Positions 1 through 8,595 of a DNA stretch of 64,000 bases are shown one piece after another; the stretch's first letter is position 1; each line of letters begins with the position of its first letter. The notes under the pieces are model-generated. The model was not told the origin of the DNA. It worked only from the letters and a program-made list of their open reading frames with translations, and ran no database searches. The position numbers and the translations under genes were made by a program. Source of the stretch: Pyropia yezoensis (lineage: Eukaryota > Rhodophyta > Bangiophyceae > Bangiales > Bangiaceae). The stretch covers positions 5,392,882 through 5,456,881 of the forward strand of contig CM020618.1 of NCBI GenBank assembly GCA_009829735.1, written 5' to 3'.

Positions 1-9
1 TTCGGTGGC

Positions 10-2295
10 ATGAATGTCAACCTGCCCACCCCGTCACTGGCTGATGAGCAGCCGCAGCCGACCGCCCCTCGGGTGGAGGAGCCAGCGGTGGCCTTTGCTG
101 CCCGGCCTGCGCAACATCCGCCACGCGGCGATGCCATCGACGACGCTTGGCGACTGCGGCACCCTGAGGAAGTGCACCGCTTGGTCGACCGGGCAGCGTC
201 GCACGCGGTGGAACTGGAAGCGCTGCGGGGGTCGGCCGACGCGGAACCGGGCGGCCTCGACCGGCCCCCAACACCGCAACGGGAGCTGGCGGCGGTTGTG
301 GGCGACGCTACCCTGGGCACCACGAGTCAGGGCGGTACAATTGCAAGAGCCCGTTGGCCCACGGGACGAGGGACGGCGGACGGGTCGCGGCCGCCCCCTG
401 CACACCCTCTCTTAAGGATAGCTGCGGCGGGGGGCGGCGTCGCGACGCGGGTGCCCAGCGTCGAAGATGCGTACCTCTACCCCGTGCCGCTGCCAGTGCC
501 GGTGGTTGCCACGGACGCCACCCCCCCCGTCTGGCGGCCTGGCGTTCCAGAGGGGAGCTTCCTCTCGCGCGGTGCTACCGGCACGGGTGCCCCCGGCGGC
601 GGCAGCAGCCGCGGCGGCGCCACCCTGGACGACACCGTCGCGCCCTCGACGCTGTGGACGGACGCGGAGGTTTTGGCGCTATGGAAAGGCATTGCTGGGT
701 ACGGGCTGGGCACCTTTGTGGCCATCCGCGCCGTTTTTGGCCTCTCCCACCGCACCCCTCATGAAATACACGTTAGGGTAACCCAGGACACCCAGCGATG
801 GGGCGTGTGGGACGGCACCGCTGCCAACCGCCGCACGTCGCGGCGAGGGCGACCGCCGGGCCCCTGGCGGAGGACGGGTTTCCCGCCCACCTTGCCCCGC
901 CGGTGGGGGGGTGGGGACGGCGGCTGGGGGGGGGGGGGAGGGCCGGCCATTGACCTGGGGGGGCCCGCCCTCACCGCCGCCGCGGACGCTGCCATCGCGG
1001 CCGTGGCGGCGGCGAAAGCCGCGGCTGGGGCCAGCGGCAACTTTGGTGGCGGCAGCGCCGGCGGCAGCGCCGGCGGCGTCGCCCGCCGCCTCGACATGAG
1101 CACCGGCGGCGCGGGGAGTGGCGGGTATGGACTGGCGGCGCTGCCGCGGCCCGTGGCAGCCCCGGGCGCTACGCCCGTGCGCCCGGGTGGCCCGGCTACT
1201 CCGACCCGCTGGCGTATGGGCCGAGCGGTGGGAGCCGAGCTGCGGCCGCCCCCCCTGCTGCCCACCCCCCCGGGGGGTGTTGGGGCGACCGCCGGCGCTG
1301 CGTCGCGGCTCCCGACCGGCGACGACGCGCGCCTATCCCCCTCGACCCCGCCGCCGCAGCCGCCGCCATTGCCGCCGCTGCCGCCAACGCCGCCGCCTTC
1401 GGGTGTGCCGTTTGCCCGTCTGGCGGCGTCCGCGTCGGACGCGACGGGGTGGGCGGCCTCGCAGACGCGGCACCCGCCGTGGCCGCGGCCGGTCACCGGC
1501 GTCGCCGCGCCGGCCGGCTCGCGCGAGGCCGGCGGTGGCGGCGGCGGCGGCGGCGGCGACGGCGGCGGCGGTGCGGGTGACGGCGGCAACGGCGACAGTG
1601 GCGGCGGCGGCGGGGGCGGCGGCGGCGGCAGCGGCGGCGTGGGCGACGGCGGCAACAGTGACAGTGCCGGCGATGGCGGCGGCGGCGGCGGCCACGCGGT
1701 CGTGGGGGACGGCGCGTGGGACAACACCCCGCTGGGCGCGTCGCCGAAGCCGCCACGGCGGCGTCGGCGGCCGGCCACCGCGTCGCGCCGCGTGGCGGGC
1801 CCTGCACCGCTCGGGGCGGCGCCGCGGGCGGCGCCGCTCGCCCAAGAGGACGTCTCGTTAGCGGCTGGGGCGGCGCCACCGCCGCCGCCGCCGCCCCCGC
1901 CGGCCCCACCGCGACTTCCGCCCCGGCGGCGACGGTGGCCGCTGCCCCAACCGCTGCCGGCGCTGCCGCCCCCACCGCCGCCGCCGCTGCCGCCCCCACC
2001 GCAACCGCCGCCGCGGCGGCGACAGTGGCCGCTACTACCCCCGCCGCCGTCGTCGCTGCCGCTCCAGTCCCCCGTACTGGCGGTGCCGTCGTTGTCGGCG
2101 GCGACGGTGGGTGGGGGCGGCGTCCGCAGCGCAGGCCGGGGCGGCCAGCAGGTGCCGCCTGCCGAGTCGCGAGAAGAGGGGGCGGCGCCCGCGCCCAAAG
2201 CGCACGCTGGGCGGCGGCGCAAGCGGTCCCACACAGCGGGTGGCGGCGGGGATGGCGGTGGTCGTACATCGGCGGCGGGCAAGCGCCGTTCGTGA
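10..2295 (+). CDS. SANT/Myb-like domain protein with long low-complexity regions, 5' end possibly incomplete
   Basis: An open frame of 761 codons from the first ATG. The frame is also open from base 1, so the true start may lie outside the window. The only recognisable fold is a SANT/Myb-like segment at about residues 216-262: it starts LWTDAEVLALWKGIAGYG and continues with F..I...FG.SHRTPHEI, with the spacing of aromatic residues and the helix-turn-helix pattern of that fold. The rest is Pro/Ala/Gly-rich, including uninterrupted Gly runs near residues 510-570 and Pro runs near 620-680. The last 30 residues are basic (RRRKRS, KRRS) and could act as nuclear localisation signals. Known SANT domains bind DNA or histone tails; nuclear chromatin or transcription function here is inference. 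The antisense strand is also open because of codon bias and GC content; I prefer this frame because it alone holds a domain. Missing exons are possible. Confidence 0.5.
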   Translation: MNVNLPTPSLADEQPQPTAPRVEEPAVAFAARPAQHPPRGDAIDDAWRLRHPEEVHRLVDRAASHAVELEALRGSADAEPGGLDRPPTPQRELAAVVGDATLGTTSQGGTIARARWPTGRGTADGSRPPPAHPLLRIAAAGGGVATRVPSVEDAYLYPVPLPVPVVATDATPPVWRPGVPEGSFLSRGATGTGAPGGGSSRGGATLDDTVAPSTLWTDAEVLALWKGIAGYGLGTFVAIRAVFGLSHRTPHEIHVRVTQDTQRWGVWDGTAANRRTSRRGRPPGPWRRTGFPPTLPRRWGGGDGGWGGGGGPAIDLGGPALTAAADAAIAAVAAAKAAAGASGNFGGGSAGGSAGGVARRLDMSTGGAGSGGYGLAALPRPVAAPGATPVRPGGPATPTRWRMGRAVGAELRPPPLLPTPPGGVGATAGAASRLPTGDDARLSPSTPPPQPPPLPPLPPTPPPSGVPFARLAASASDATGWAASQTRHPPWPRPVTGVAAPAGSREAGGGGGGGGGDGGGGAGDGGNGDSGGGGGGGGGGSGGVGDGGNSDSAGDGGGGGGHAVVGDGAWDNTPLGASPKPPRRRRRPATASRRVAGPAPLGAAPRAAPLAQEDVSLAAGAAPPPPPPPPPAPPRLPPRRRRWPLPQPLPALPPPPPPPLPPPPQPPPRRRQWPLLPPPPSSLPLQSPVLAVPSLSAATVGGGGVRSAGRGGQQVPPAESREEGAAPAPKAHAGRRRKRSHTAGGGGDGGGRTSAAGKRRS

Positions 2296-2471
2296 CAGGG
2301 CGACAGACGTCTGGAGCAGGGCTCTTCAAGCGCAGCAATTTGAGCTTGGCGTACGGTATTGGCCCCGGTCAAACTCCGAACGTGAGTGTGAGCACTGGCT
2401 GACAGTGGCCATTTTTTCAAAAGAGAGTGAGTATCCGTGCCAGTCCCCAAGAGTGCGGGCCCATATACATA

Positions 2472-2484
2472 CAGTCTGTATCCG
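2472..2484 (+). repeat. Left terminal inverted repeat of pogo element 1
   Basis: CAGTCTGTATCCG, preceded by TA at 2470-2471. Its exact inverse is at 6455-6467. Similarity to the right end stops after 13 bp, a normal TIR length for pogo relatives. Confidence 0.9.
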
Positions 2485-2984
2485 CTTTTACGACCCCCTT
2501 GCAGACGTTTGTAGCCCCCGTTCCAGGGATGCATCCCTTGCACGCACTGCGACGCGGCCAGCCTAGGACAGCGATCGACCGAATGTAACCCGAGCAGATC
2601 CCACCTGTTCAGCGCGTAACAAGCACTCGATTGCAAGATTGAAGGACACGATTGGGCAGCCAGCAGTAGACGGTCGGATGAAGTGGATAATAGTTACGAA
2701 TTCGATCTGACCAGGTGCCGTCAGTCCCATCCGACCACTTGACCTGCAAGGCTGCGGTGTGCCACACGACAAGTCGGAGAGCACAGAGCGCCTCTTCATC
2801 ACTCCGTCATCCACTGGCATCCGCGGCCCACCGCATTGTCGGCTCACGAGCGATGAACCTGAATTTGGTGCGCAGTCAATTTCCTTGTATGTATCGGGCT
2901 CCGGTTTCTGTCGCTTTGAGTCGCGTCGTGTAGCAGCCGATACCCAGCGGCATGCAGGTGCCCCGCTGAGCCCCCCCTGCCGGC

Positions 2985-3064
2985 CGCCGCCTTTCCCCGC
3001 CGACAACCCCCACCCCCCCTCCGCTGCCCACCCCCCCCACCCCCCCCCTTTCCTCCCCTTTCTT
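2985..3064. repeat. Pyrimidine-rich tract
   Basis: An 80-bp C-rich tract with short T insertions, inside the 3' portion of pogo element 1. No coding or structural role is evident. Confidence 0.5.
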
Positions 3065-3201
3065 CCATGACGGGGCCCCCCACGCCATCAGTGACTGCGG
3101 CCCCTGCTCCGCATCGCCTCCTGCACGCGCTGTTATGGAACATGAAGGGCGCCGTATGCTGTACAAACGCCTAGCAAGAGAAGAACAGGGCAAAAGTGGT
3201 G

Positions 3202-5511
3202 TCAATCAACACTGCTATCCGACGAACCCTGCTCGTCAAAAACGATGCTGTCGGCAGAAACAACGAGCACACTATCGTCGTCCTCTGCCGACAACCAGCG
3301 TTCCACAAACGTCTCTCTTTCTGCCGCAGGGGTGCCAGCGAACGCCCGTTCCCCAAAACGACAGCCAGCCATCCGCGTGACCACGGAGTCGATGTCCTTG
3401 TGAATCGACGCGGACTGTAGACGGTATTCCCCGTGAACAGCCGTTAGGTCCATGGTCAATGCGCTGGGAAGAATGGTGGATTTCACCTAGCAGTGCGCGA
3501 AGGTAGACGGCTCCACCTCGTCCCACTCGGCCTTGATAATCTCAGCTGCATCTTCGAGGTTGGCCCCGACGCCATCCCGGACGCCGCGAACCACTGCGCG
3601 TGGAGCCCGCGCGCGCGGCCGGCGACGTGCGGGCCGCTGGGATTCTGGACTTGGAGGCCAATCCGAAGGCCAGCCCCGAATCCCAGGGCCCGCCTTACCA
3701 GCACTCGGGCCGGAAGCGCCAGAATTCGCCGGTGGTGGGTCATCGCTCTGGCCCGGAAGCGCCAGCATAGCCCCGTCAGCCGACGCGCGACCCGCCACCA
3801 ATGCAGCGATGCGCGCCGCACGGCGGGCCCGCAGCACGGCCAATCGTGTTGCCCGCCGATGCGCCGCCAGCACTGCCGTTGCATTCAATGCAGAGGGTGA
3901 AGCGTCGTCAGATTCATTGTCATCGGCCGTCGGCCACGAGCCGTCCGCTGACAGCCAACGCTGGGTATTCCTGACCAGCGGTGGGGCGGGTGGCACCACT
4001 GCGGCCACATCTAGCATCCCCCCCCCCACGGTCGCCGGCGTGTCAGCACTCGTGTTTGACACGCCCGCCACTGCCGCCGCCGCAGAGCCGCTTTCTCTTT
4101 CCGCCGCCGCAGATCCGCCGCCCGGTACCATTGTTCGCTCGCCCGCCGCCGGCTGCGAGGCCGTCAGTGACGCTGGAACCGCCTCCGTCCGACCCCCCTC
4201 CCCCGCCGGTGTGGTCCCGCCCACATTCAACGGCTGCGCGGCTAGCCCCGCTCCAGACACAGGAGCCGCCCGCCCCCCGCTCACCGGCGGCGCGAGCGTG
4301 TCCGCGCCCGGCACAGGCACGCCTGTCGCTGCCGCCGCCGCGGAGCCCCCGTATCTGGGCGCACCCGTTGCGCCCGTTGCCGTGGACGGGGCTGTCGGTC
4401 CCCCTCCGGCCACTGGCGCCACGCCGTCCTGCAAGGCCGGTGCGGCGGCCGCGGCGGCGCGGGCGCAAATGCTGGATTTAAAAGCGTCAACCACCAGGTC
4501 CAACAGTCGCCTCTTGTACCGCCTCTTCAAACACGCAGTAATTCCCAGGTCCAAAGGTTGGTACACGGCTGTGCAGTTGGCAGGATGCGCAATAAAGTTG
4601 ACCTGGTCACACTGCAGTTCCTCGTGCGACGCGCAACTGTCCGAGATGAGTGCCACCGGCGCGTCTGTGCGCGCCCGCACGGCGATGAGGAAGACGGTCT
4701 CAAACTAGGACTTGAAAATCTTGCTGTCCATCCACGAGCTCTTCTGGGAGAAGTACGGGAGCGGGCATGGAGCGCGGGGCCTCTTAAAGAATTGAGGTTG
4801 TTTCGCCTTGCCGATGATGGCCGCAGGAATCTTGTAGGTGCCGGTCGCGTTGCACGCCAGATTAAGGGTGACATGATATTTGGCCTTCATGGGTTTCGTA
4901 CCTCGTGCTTGTCGCTTCCTTCCGCCCTCCACGTACGCCCGGTTTGGGATGCACCGGTAGAACAGGCCAGTTTCGTCCATGCTGTAGATACTGTCGAGTG
5001 GATACGCCTCCAGCTCCGTCCTGATCTCCGCGACACGTGCCGCGGCCCCGGACACGACTGCCGACTGGCCTTGACCCCACAGTGCCACATTGCGCAGCTT
5101 GTACTGCGCCGTCCAGTTCTGGATGAAGTGCGGAAACCCCTTAAACCCGGTTATGCCTAACTCCGCCGCAATCCGCCGCGCACGAGCCTCTAGCAAGGTG
5201 ACTGCGACGGGAAGGTGCCGCCCACCCACGCGCTTCACGGCATCGAGCCATTCCCACAACCCTTGGGAAACCAACTCGAAGTACGAGCGTCGCAGGCGTG
5301 GCGACGAGAGATCCTCTGCGGCGGCTGCCCGTCCCTTGTATTTGCTTCGGTTTCCGTTGATGGCCCGCGCGGCCGACAGGCTAATCCGTAGAGGAAAGAT
5401 GGCCAGCGTCTCGGCCCCCGTGTGGACGTCTTCCTTGATGTCTATAAGCTGGATTTTTTCGCCTACTGAGGTGGACGTGCGGGTTTTGCCGCTCGCTCTA
5501 ACCCAGCCGCC
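3202..5511 (-). pseudogene. Pogo/CENP-B-type DDE transposase with two nonsense codons
   Basis: One continuous minus-strand frame of about 770 codons interrupted by TAG at 4705-4707 and TAG at 3487-3489. The N-terminal part has helix-turn-helix character, ending in a CENP-B/Tc5-type DNA-binding segment (LWEWLDAVKRVGG to about FIQNW). The catalytic domain follows with all three acidic residues: MDETGLFYR, then LISDSCASH, then YQPLDLGI. The order and spacing are those of the pogo/Tigger DDD transposases (DDE_1 superfamily). An Ala/Pro-rich linker follows, then a C-terminal tail (KAEWDEVEPSTFAHC, stop, VKSTILP). Comparison with the related copy near 30 kb shows that the first stop replaces a conserved Trp (NWFETV there). 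No ATG precedes the conserved region in this frame, so the natural start was probably in an upstream exon. Such enzymes cut and paste the element in the nucleus; this copy cannot. Confidence 0.85.
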
Positions 5512-6454
5512 TCACGCCCCGGGCGGCCACGCCCAGAGCGTGCGCACGGCCCCGACCGCCGCTGCCACCGCCATCCCGCGGGAGCGCCGCGCCGCCTCCC
5601 CGACCGCCCCTCACGGCGCGTTGGTCACCTCCAGCACCTGCGTTTAGCATGGATGCGTCCTGGGGCGCCAGGAGCTCCCAAGGGACTCCCAAGAGCCCCG
5701 GAAGATCCCCACCGAGCGCCCTCGCAGTCGCCGCCGTGGCCGCGCGGGCGCCCACCTGGACGACCTGGATGGTTTCTTGCGACGGCTCAGGGTACACCCC
5801 CTCCGCCGCCGCAGCAGCAGCTGCGGTGGCCACATCACTCAAACGACGCCGTCCTGAGCTTTTCTGGGTGGTTGGAGGGGTGTCGGGGACGAGGATGGTG
5901 TGCGCAAACGAAGTAGTGCATGCAAGCAAAACCAAGAGCCCAAAAAAAAAAAAAAGCCAGCATCGCCAAATCCATGAAAGTGCAAAAAAAAGAAACAAAA
6001 GAACACAGAGAACGCAGTAGAGTGACTGCAGGTGAAGAGCACCGCGCTACACACCCGCTAGCAAAAAATGATGAGAAGGCCCAAAAGAGCAGCAGGAGAA
6101 GCGCGCCGTGCACCGCAAATACACATGCCCTAGGTGGTCCTCCACAAACGGCCACCGCGACGTCGGACGTCGTGGGCGCGTTAGGAACGGGACGGTAGGT
6201 GTTGGGCTGGTCGAGGTAGGGACGACGGCAGCGTGGTGAACGACGGTGGGATCCACGTCGGTGTGGTCCACGACCACGGGTGCACCCTGATGGGTGCACT
6301 TCTTTGTGCCGCTTTGTCAAAAGTAATTCAATTCCTCACGATCGAACTGTACGCCATGGACGATCGGGGTGCCTTCTGGTCGAGTCCTAGGTGCGTACGA
6401 TCGCGATCCTCCCACTTATATGACCCCGTGTCATATACCTGGGGCGCATATCAC
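5512..6454 (-). other. 5' interior of pogo element 1, with an unassigned small ORF
   Basis: Contains a minus-strand frame (5498-5998, 166 codons from ATG) starting with a hydrophobic stretch and turning Ala/Gly-rich. It lies immediately upstream of the transposase frame and could be its first exon, but I see no decisive splice pair and no recognisable domain. A short perfect hairpin (8-bp arms GTGCACCC, 4-nt loop) is at 6280-6299, and an A-run with a homopurine stretch lies at about 5940-6010. Confidence 0.3.
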
Positions 6455-6467
6455 CGGATACAGACTG
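6455..6467 (-). repeat. Right terminal inverted repeat of pogo element 1
   Basis: CGGATACAGACTG, the exact reverse complement of 2472-2484, followed by the TA target duplication at 6468-6469. Confidence 0.9.
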
Positions 6468-6699
6468 TACCATGCACGACCAACGAACATTTTGAATACT
6501 GAATCTTGATATGTGCCTGAATACTCCAAATATTACAGCGTATAAGTCATTGACTGGCACATTCAGTTTGAAACATTCCTACTTTGTATATATATCTACT
6601 GCATGTAGTTAATATTGTTTCTGGGAGTTGAACGTGACGTTGGCGGTCGGAGACATACCTGGAGCCATAAAAAGCTCCTTGAGAAGCACTCTTGGCAGC

Positions 6700-7392
6700 T
6701 GCCCGCCGGCGGCGGCTGCTGCCCCGGTCTGGGAGCGGCCCGCTGACGGTCACGGCGGCGGCGGCCGCCGCGGCGGTACCGGCGGCGGCAGCCGCCAGGG
6801 CGGGACCGGCGGCGATAGCGACGGAGGCAGCGGCGGCGGCAGCGGCGGCGGCCGCGGCGGCGGCGGCGGCATCGGCGGTGGTGGCGGCGGCGGCGGCGGC
6901 AGCGGAGGCGGCGCTGGGCGGGGAGCCGCCAGCTGGAGTAGCTGGCGGCGGTGGTGGTGGGGCAGCCGCCCGCCGATGGCCAGCCGGGGGCGGCGGCAGC
7001 GGCGGAATGCAGGGAAGGTCGAGCCGGCGGAGGCAGCCGCGGCAGTGGCGACGGCACCGGCGCCGGCGCCGGCGCCGGGCGAACGGAGACTGGCCGGCCG
7101 TGGCGGCGGCCACGACGGCGGCGACGGCGGCGGTGATGGAGGCGGTAACTGTAGCGGCTGCGGTGGTAGCGGCGGCAGCGGCGACGGCGGCTGCGGCGGA
7201 AGCAGTAGCAATAGGCGGGGAGCAGCCAGCTGACGGGGCTGGAGGCGGCGGCGGTGGCGGCGACGGGCTGGATGCAGCCAGCCGACTGCCAGCCGGCGGC
7301 GGCTGTTGTGGTGGGGGGTGGACAGGGACCAGCCGGCGGCCGCGGACGTGGCGATGTCAGCGCCGCCGCTGCCGCCGGGCGAGCAGCCAAGA

Positions 7393-7428
<36 letters not shown>

Positions 7429-7625
7429 AGCGGCGGCGGCGGCGGCGGCAAGCGGGTGGGGAGCCCCAGTGCTTTCGGCGGCCGGTCGGGAGCAGTCGCG
7501 GCGGAGGGGCGGCTGACAACCGGCGGCGGCAGCGGCCGGGGGCCCGTCGCCAGCCGGCAGCGGCGGTGGCGACAGCGGCGGCCTGCGGCGGCTCGCCGGT
7601 GGCCTCGGCGGCAGCGGGGGTGGTA
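6700..7625. repeat. GGC/GCC trinucleotide-rich low-complexity block
   Basis: About 0.9 kb of degenerate GGC repeats, open in several frames on both strands (poly-Gly, poly-Ala or poly-Arg/Pro depending on frame). Longer motifs recur inside it (GCAGCCAGCTG, CAGCCGACTGCCAGC, GGAGCAGCC), suggesting decayed larger tandem units. No protein domain is visible in any frame. The flanking DNA is far less GC-rich (6468-6690 and 7720-8000 contain nothing recognisable as a gene), so the edges are sharp. Confidence 0.6.
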
Positions 7626-7650
7626 GCGCCGATTCGGTGGGCGGCAGGGG

Positions 7651-7718
7651 TCGCGTCGGTGGCGACAGAGTAGAGAACAGTAGGGGACAAGGGTCGACTT
7701 GGTGGCGACAGAGTAGAG
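7651..7718. repeat. Short direct repeat
   Basis: The block GTGGCGACAGAGTAGAG occurs twice (starting near 7659 and 7702), each preceded by a related GTCG..TTGG-like sequence. A small local tandem duplication at the edge of the GGC block. Confidence 0.6.
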
Positions 7719-7923
7719 GGCAGGTGTGTATACAATTGTGAGATGCCTCCCGAGTTGCTCACGGCAATTACAGCATCGGAGGCTGAAGGCCTTCAACTGC
7801 ATCTCCACAGTTGTAAAAGGCTACAAACCGGCTAGACTATCCCGTTGACACGTACCAAAATTCTCAACCGACGTGGCACCCGCCCCGGTGCGTGCTAAGC
7901 ACCTCAATCCATTGACGAGAGAT

Positions 7924-7980
7924 GGGCGGTTCCTGGTCTGTCGTTAGAAGCGGTCACTAACGACAGGCCAGCAGCCGCCC
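7924..7980. repeat. Imperfect hairpin upstream of LTR element A
   Basis: Two 24-nt arms (7924-7947 and 7957-7980) match as inverted repeats at 21 of 24 positions, around a 9-nt loop AAGCGGTCA. It sits 24 bp before the target duplication of element A and is outside the LTR. Confidence 0.7.
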
Positions 7981-8008
7981 GTGGTGGGCGAGGCCCGACT
8001 AGGATACT

Positions 8009-8476
8009 TGTGGCAGTATTGACCCCCAGGTAGGGGGGCAACAAGTGCCATGCAAGGGGCGGCAGGCCACTAGCGTGATCCGTTCCTCCCCCTGCATTTG
8101 GGTCCATATTCCCTAAGTTTGGGATAGTTAGCTTAGTAGTAAATCCAACTTGGATTTGAGGGTTTTCTGCATTTATCGTCTTGAATTTTCGTGTGGCCCG
8201 GTGGGCAGGTGCTGGGGTGGGAGATTCTGAGTGGCGAGATTCTGAGGGGACCCTGGGGGGATAAGGGGAGGGACAGCGGGCTTGGCCCTGCGTCCCCGTC
8301 CCGACCAAGAAACTGTTGGACCACACACCACCTTCTTGTTTGTCAGTGGGGGGTTTGCCCCACAACAGGGATAGAGTGTGTGCGACTTGCACTTCTTCCG
8401 GCTCCCCCGACACGGGAGGCAGCCCTTGTACACCGCCCCAACTTGGGTGCCGTGTGTGCGAGAGGTTTTTGCCACA
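8009..8476 (+). repeat. 5' LTR of element A
   Basis: Starts TGTGGCAGTATTG and ends TTTTTGCCACA, with TG..CA termini. It is followed by TT and the primer-binding site. It should hold the element's promoter and polyadenylation signal, but no clear TATA box is visible. Confidence 0.93.
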
Positions 8477-8478
8477 TT

Positions 8479-8496
8479 TGGTGGAGCAGCAGGGGA
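8479..8496 (+). promoter_or_regulatory. tRNA primer-binding site of element A
   Basis: TGGTGGAGCAGCAGGGGA, two bases after the LTR. It begins with TGG, complementary to a tRNA CCA end. The identical 18-mer follows the LTR of the different family B (14456-14473) and of C. The primer tRNA would end UGCUGCUCCACCA; I cannot name it. Confidence 0.8.
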
Positions 8497-8595
8497 TAGA
8501 GGTAAACTTTACCTCCGGGTGCACCCGGGTGTAGGGGGCCCTCTGTCTCAGGGGAACGGTGGACTTGGACCGTGTCATACGGATCGTTAGCCAAC

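Larger units (their letters stand above)
2472..6467 (-). mobile_element. Pogo/Tigger-like DNA transposon 1, complete ends, inactive
   Basis: A 3,996-bp element bounded by perfect 13-bp terminal inverted repeats (CAGTCTGTATCCG at the left, its reverse complement at the right). Each is flanked directly by TA (2470-2471 and 6468-6469), the target duplication of the Tc1/mariner/pogo superfamily; pogo-type elements characteristically begin CAGT. Inside, on the minus strand, lies a CENP-B/Tigger-type DDD transposase with in-frame stops (3202-5511). The remainder, about 940 bp on the transposase's 5' side and 715 bp on its 3' side, holds no other convincing gene. The element is dead by its stops, but its ends are intact and could still be mobilised in trans. 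Confidence 0.88.

Noticed and set aside
759-2636. 625-codon minus-strand frame opposite the SANT-domain ORF
   Set aside because: Gly/Pro/Ser mirror of a GC-rich coding strand with no recognisable motif.
6596-7762. 388- and 352-codon frames in the GGC block as genes
   Set aside because: Many overlapping open frames on both strands with repeat-only composition.
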